Part shown: positions 1 to 5,456 of the stretch, piece by piece | Position numbering within the stretch: the stretch's first letter is position 1 | Layout: each line of letters begins with the position of its first letter | NCBI GenBank assembly: GCA_900766795.1 | Contig: CAAFWX010000019.1 | Span: 1 to 5,456, forward strand | Source of the DNA: Oscillospiraceae bacterium | GTDB lineage: Bacteria > Bacillota_A > Clostridia > Oscillospirales > Ruminococcaceae | DNA length: 5,456 nt | Direction: 5' to 3' | Notes under the pieces: model-generated | Told to the model about the DNA's origin: nothing | Seen by the model: the letters and a program-made list of their open reading frames with translations, nothing else | Databases searched by the model: none | Program-made: the position numbers and the translations under genes

Positions 1-3498
<3,498 letters not shown>

Positions 3499-3504
3499 GT
3501 TTTT

Positions 3505-3510
3505 CTCCTT
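3505..3510 (-). promoter_or_regulatory. Shine-Dalgarno site of the fucosidase gene
   Basis: A perfect AAGGAG lies 6 nt upstream of ATG 3498. The frame is open back to a TTG at 3513, but that TTG would sit immediately before this site and translate the SD itself (as K-E), so the site decides the start in favour of 3498. Confidence 0.9.
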
Positions 3511-3517
3511 CAAATAA

Positions 3518-4175
3518 TCAATTGATCTGAATCAAACCATCAATAACCGGCGAGTATTCGGCACTCAGCTGCGTCCAGCTTTCGCCGCTGAAAATCGGGT
3601 CAAAAAGTATCAAGAGCATAATTCGTAGCAATGCGGTAGGGATAGTAATATCTCTTGCCATTATAAGCAAAGCTGTCAACTATATCCGCCATTCCGCTCC
3701 ACAGCGGCGATTCAAGGTCTATCAACCCGTCAAGAGGCCCATAGAGATTCTTGCTTATGCTGTATGGGAATGACTTCCACTCATAGCTCACAATATCGGG
3801 AGAATCGTCTGCCGCAATAAGTATTCCCATTTTCTCAAAGTATGCAGTTCCGCTTGCGCAGGAAATATAGTCGATGGTTCCTCCGTAGGTTTCGCTGGTG
3901 AATATCTTATACTGTTCGGCTGATTTCCCGTCTACTGCAAGGAGCCACTTTATTGTGCCGCTGTTTCCGTCCGGAGTAAAGCTGTCAGAGCTTACCTCCT
4001 TTATAGGCGCGTCCGTAGGAGCATTTTCATCGGGGTCGGCAGTAGTTACTAAGGACGTGGTAGTCAATGCCGGCTAGGAACCGGCTCCTGACGGCTCGCT
4101 TTCTTCACAGGCGGTTGCCGACAGGACAAGAATAGCAGATGTGCCGCAGCAAATGATTTTCTGAAAAGTGTTCAT
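3518..4175 (-). pseudogene. Broken ABC sugar-transporter substrate-binding lipoprotein gene
   Basis: The 5' end is well formed: ATG at 4175, GGAAG 6 nt upstream, then a lipoprotein signal peptide (charged start, hydrophobic core, lipobox ending ATAC with C23). Codon 34 is an in-frame TAG (4076-4074). The same frame continues with an S/T/A/P/D/E linker (about 37-58) and a stretch resembling the first lobe of extracellular solute-binding proteins (GTIKWLLAVDG, DSPDIVSYEWKSFPYSI, NGKRYYYPYRIATNYAL), then ends at a TGA (3602-3600). One base out of frame, 3607-3521 encodes LFDPIF...SWTQLSAEYSPVID...N and ends at TGA 3520-3518; this looks like the C-terminal helix of such a protein. The whole is about 218 codons against roughly 400-450 for the family, so the middle seems deleted. 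It is the first gene of the operon and would have bound the imported oligosaccharide. Pseudogene status is well supported; the assignment of the tail is an inference. Confidence 0.82.
4074..4076 (-). other. In-frame TAG nonsense codon in the binding-protein gene
   Basis: Reading from ATG 4175, codon 34 is TAG, eleven residues after the lipobox cysteine. The frame on both sides is plainly coding: signal peptide before, linker and binding lobe after, with no frame change. Several single substitutions from a sense codon (for example CAG, GAG, TCG or TTG) would produce it. A downstream in-frame TTG (4067) opens the rest of the frame but has no SD and would give a protein without export signal or lipid anchor. 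Confidence 0.88.
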
Positions 4176-4222
4176 ATATTTCTTCCGTTTCTGAACCAGT
4201 ATACTACCAAGCCTTTTATTCT

Positions 4223-4251
4223 ATTATATAAACGGTTGACAAAAAGGTCAA
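4223..4251 (-). promoter_or_regulatory. Leftward promoter of the binding-protein/fucosidase/galactosidase operon
   Basis: On the minus strand, -35 TTGACC (4251-4246), a 17-bp spacer and -10 TATAAT (4228-4223) make a near-consensus sigma-A/sigma-70 promoter. Transcription should start near 4216, giving a leader of about 40 nt before ATG 4175. No leader structure or terminator is evident. Its -35 box lies in the spacer of the opposing promoter. Confidence 0.85.
4236..4251. promoter_or_regulatory. Inverted repeat formed by the two -35 boxes; possible operator
   Basis: TTGAC (4236-4240), six bases, GTCAA (4247-4251) is a perfect inverted repeat. It arises because the two divergent promoters place their -35 boxes head to head across the same short stretch. 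RNA polymerase can probably occupy only one promoter at a time. The symmetry may merely reflect the two -35 boxes; use as an operator is speculative, and AraC-type proteins more often bind direct repeats. Confidence 0.55.
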
Positions 4252-4264
4252 TATATGATATTAT
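4236..4264 (+). promoter_or_regulatory. Rightward promoter of the AraC-type regulator
   Basis: -35 TTGACA (4236-4241), a 17-bp spacer and -10 TATTAT (4259-4264), preceded by TG at 4256-4257 as in an extended -10. The predicted start is near 4271, giving a leader of about 32 nt before the TTG at 4303. The ATG at 4255 is upstream of this transcription start and so is not a usable start codon from this promoter. Confidence 0.82.
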
Positions 4265-4286
4265 CATTATGTAACAATATGAATAT

Positions 4287-4293
4287 AGGGGGG
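4287..4293 (+). promoter_or_regulatory. Shine-Dalgarno site selecting a TTG start for the AraC-type regulator
   Basis: AGGGGGG lies 9 nt before TTG 4303. No comparable site precedes the in-frame ATGs at 4255 or 4279. The choice is supported by the neighbouring paralog, whose ATG aligns without gaps to this TTG. Confidence 0.72.
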
Positions 4294-4302
4294 TATATTT
4301 TT

Positions 4303-5109
4303 TTGTTTTTCTGTGATTACCCGATAATAAGAACTGAAAGGGAACTTCCGCTGTATCTGCTCAACATGGGTCAGCAGCATTGCCAGGATCATATAATACG
4401 AACCGAGGGATATCCCTGTCCTCAGATACTATACTGCACAAAGGGCAGCGGAACACTTATTCTTGACGGAAATATAATTCCCATCCCCCCTTTTACTGCG
4501 ATATTCCTGCCGGCATTCTATCCTCACGAATACTATCCCGAAGAGGATATCTGGGACATTCACTGGGTCGTTCCTGCCGGGTATGCGTCAGAGGATATAT
4601 TGAAGCATTTTGGGCTTACCGCTCCGGCAGTATATGAGATAAGCGAAATAAACAAGCTCGAGCACACATTCAGAAAGATGCATGAAGCAATTAGGTCAGA
4701 CAGCGTCTTTGGCAATTACAGAGCGTCCGGATACTTATATGATTTTCTCATTGAGTTTTACCATCTCATTACTTCAAAAGGAACAATCGGAACACCTAAT
4801 TCAGCGCTGATTAAAGCAATAGATTATATCAATTTTAATTATACTTCACATATTACAATGAATGATTTATGTAGTGTGTCAGGAGTGACCGCGCAATATC
4901 TTTGCAAGCTGTTCAGAAATACTCTCGATACACGCCCCATGGAATATATTGCAAAGCGAAGAATCCAAGCAGCAAAGGAACTTCTGACCGGCTCTGATAA
5001 AACTGTTGAAGAGGTTGCTGAAACGTGTGGTTTCTGCAGCGCCAGCTACTTTTGTAAGCTGTTCAAGCGGTATGAAGGTATCTCACCATCAAGGTTTATA
5101 AAAAGCTGA
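4303..5109 (+). CDS. AraC/XylS-family transcriptional regulator
   Basis: Cytoplasmic DNA-binding regulator of 268 residues from TTG 4303, a normal length for the family. Residues about 1-130 form a cupin-type sensor domain (YPCPQILYCTKGSGTLILDG, then PAFYPHEYYPEED and WDIHWVVP), as in regulators that bind sugars in this fold. Residues about 168-268 are the double helix-turn-helix: first HTH around TMNDLCSVSGVTAQYLCKLF, linker RPMEYIAKRRIQAAKELL, second HTH around TVEEVAETCGFCSASYFCKLFKRYEGISPSRF, matching the AraC signature. It is transcribed divergently from the glycosidase operon out of a shared promoter region, which makes it the probable local activator of that operon; the ligand is likely an oligosaccharide or its breakdown product (inference). 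The gene is clearly richer in AT than the glycosidase genes. ATG 4255 would extend it by 16 residues but overlaps the -10 region; ATG 4279 lacks an SD. Confidence 0.92.
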   Translation: MFFCDYPIIRTERELPLYLLNMGQQHCQDHIIRTEGYPCPQILYCTKGSGTLILDGNIIPIPPFTAIFLPAFYPHEYYPEEDIWDIHWVVPAGYASEDILKHFGLTAPAVYEISEINKLEHTFRKMHEAIRSDSVFGNYRASGYLYDFLIEFYHLITSKGTIGTPNSALIKAIDYINFNYTSHITMNDLCSVSGVTAQYLCKLFRNTLDTRPMEYIAKRRIQAAKELLTGSDKTVEEVAETCGFCSASYFCKLFKRYEGISPSRFIKS

Positions 5110-5151
5110 TGTGAAAGTGCATTATAGCAGCATAACCACTTTTCGCAGAGT

Positions 5152-5157
5152 GGAGAG
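5152..5157 (+). promoter_or_regulatory. Shine-Dalgarno site of the second AraC-type gene
   Basis: GGAGAG lies 9 nt before ATG 5167. Its first bases belong to the right arm of a small stem (CCACT 5136-5140 with AGTGG 5149-5153), which might partly hide the site. The 57-nt gap after the first regulator has no clear promoter, so co-transcription is likely. Confidence 0.55.
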
Positions 5158-5166
5158 ATAACAAGT

Positions 5167-5352
5167 ATGTGGTACTTTTTTTATCCGGTTATTGGCGCAG
5201 AAAAAGACCTCCCCATTTGCGTTGAGGGAATAGGACTAAACGATATACAATATCATGCAGTCAGAGAAAATGGGTACTATCGCCCGCAATTTCTGTACTC
5301 TACCGAAGGGGAAGGAGAACTTATTGTAAACCAACAGAAAATATACAATTAA
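5167..5352 (+). pseudogene. Second AraC-type regulator, cut off in its sensor domain by a repeat
   Basis: The 61-codon frame begins at ATG 5167 and matches the N-terminus of the upstream AraC-type regulator without gaps: by hand count about 22 of 61 residues are identical, including YP, LP, GY, PQ.LY.T.G.G and LI. It therefore encodes the first strands of a cupin sensor domain (PQFLYSTEGEGELIV). The frame ends at TAA 5350-5352, just where a structured repeat begins, about 200 codons short of a complete AraC-family protein and without any DNA-binding domain. The simplest reading is that the repeat inserted into the gene. The remainder may resume beyond the contig end, which cannot be seen here. 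A tandem duplicate of a local regulator suggests recognition of a second, related ligand before inactivation. Confidence 0.75.
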
Positions 5353-5456
5353 GGCAATACCGCACAATTATTGTCGTGCGATTGCGCAGTCAGATTTTTC
5401 GTCAGATTGTACAATGAGGACGACGCAAGGCTGACGCCTTGCTAGGACGAATTGTG
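5351..5456. repeat. Hairpin-rich, MITE-like repeat, truncated by the contig end
   Basis: From about 5351 the sequence stops looking like the AraC-type gene and becomes dense in inverted repeats: CGCAC/GTGCG (5361-5365 and 5376-5380); TCGTC/GACGA (5399-5403 and 5419-5423) around the palindrome ATTGTACAAT (5406-5415); and GCAAGGC/GCCTTGC (5425-5431 and 5436-5442). GTCAGATT occurs twice (5389-5396, 5401-5408), and AGGACGA twice. CACAATT (5363-5369) is the complement of AATTGTG at the last seven bases, as expected of terminal inverted repeats whose outer part is cut off. No protein is encoded. The probable left boundary is near AAGGCAATACC. A non-autonomous mobile element fits best and would explain why assembly stopped here; copy number cannot be seen from one window. 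Confidence 0.68.

Noticed and set aside
3499..3513. Upstream in-frame TTG as the fucosidase start
   Set aside because: The codons between TTG 3513 and ATG 3498 are the AAGGAG ribosome binding site itself; ATG 3498 has ideal spacing.
4074..4076. TAG read as an amino acid (recoding or pyrrolysine)
   Set aside because: The same gene carries a second lesion, the other complete genes end in TAA and TGA, and no recoding signal is visible; plain pseudogene decay is simpler.
4069..4085. GCCGG/CCGGC stem around the TAG codon
   Set aside because: Only five pairs inside a coding region; no sign that it has a regulatory or recoding role.
4198..4205. Perfect 8-bp palindrome AGTATACT in the operon leader as an operator
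   Set aside because: It is short and AT-rich, with no second copy seen nearby, so chance is a sufficient explanation.
5136..5153. Stem CCACT/AGTGG between the two regulator genes as a terminator
   Set aside because: Only five base pairs and no following T-run; it overlaps the second gene's SD instead.

Overview
The window looks like a short metagenomic contig from a gut-type Firmicute (Bacillota), most like a Ruminococcus or related Oscillospirales/Clostridia bacterium. The grounds are strong AAGGAG-type ribosome binding sites, sigma-A style promoters (TTGACA/TATAAT), a TTG start, and the combination of AraC-type regulators, a lipoprotein sugar-binding protein and intracellular glycosidases. 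The family-level assignment is an inference. Neither end is a biological boundary. Bases 1-19 match an Illumina adapter exactly, and the right end stops inside what looks like a mobile repeat.

Layout: a leftward operon fills positions 4216 to 20. Its first gene (4175-3518) is the wreck of an ABC sugar-transporter substrate-binding lipoprotein, with an in-frame TAG just after the lipobox and an apparent large internal deletion plus frame change. It is followed 19 nt later by a complete GH29 alpha-L-fucosidase (3498-2089), then 1 nt later by a GH2 beta-galactosidase of LacZ type (2087-20). The galactosidase has both catalytic glutamates but is cut by the contig end. In the other direction lie an AraC-family regulator (4303-5109) and the start of a second, paralogous AraC-type regulator (5167-5352), whose frame is closed by a hairpin-rich repeat (about 5351-5456). 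No stretch above 300 bases lacks a gene or gene remnant.

The two transcription units diverge from a compact region (4223-4264) in which two good promoters are interleaved. The -35 box of each lies in the spacer of the other, and together they form the inverted repeat TTGAC-N6-GTCAA.

Taken together this is a locus for using fucosylated, galactose-containing glycans. The regulator probably senses an oligosaccharide, the fucosidase removes alpha-fucose, and the galactosidase removes the exposed beta-galactose. Both enzymes lack signal peptides, so they should act on imported sugars, yet the adjacent binding protein is broken and no permease genes are visible. I see no defence system, CRISPR array, RNA gene or unknown multi-gene system. 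The noteworthy points are the decaying transporter gene, the interleaved promoters, the repeat-disrupted second regulator and the adapter artefact.
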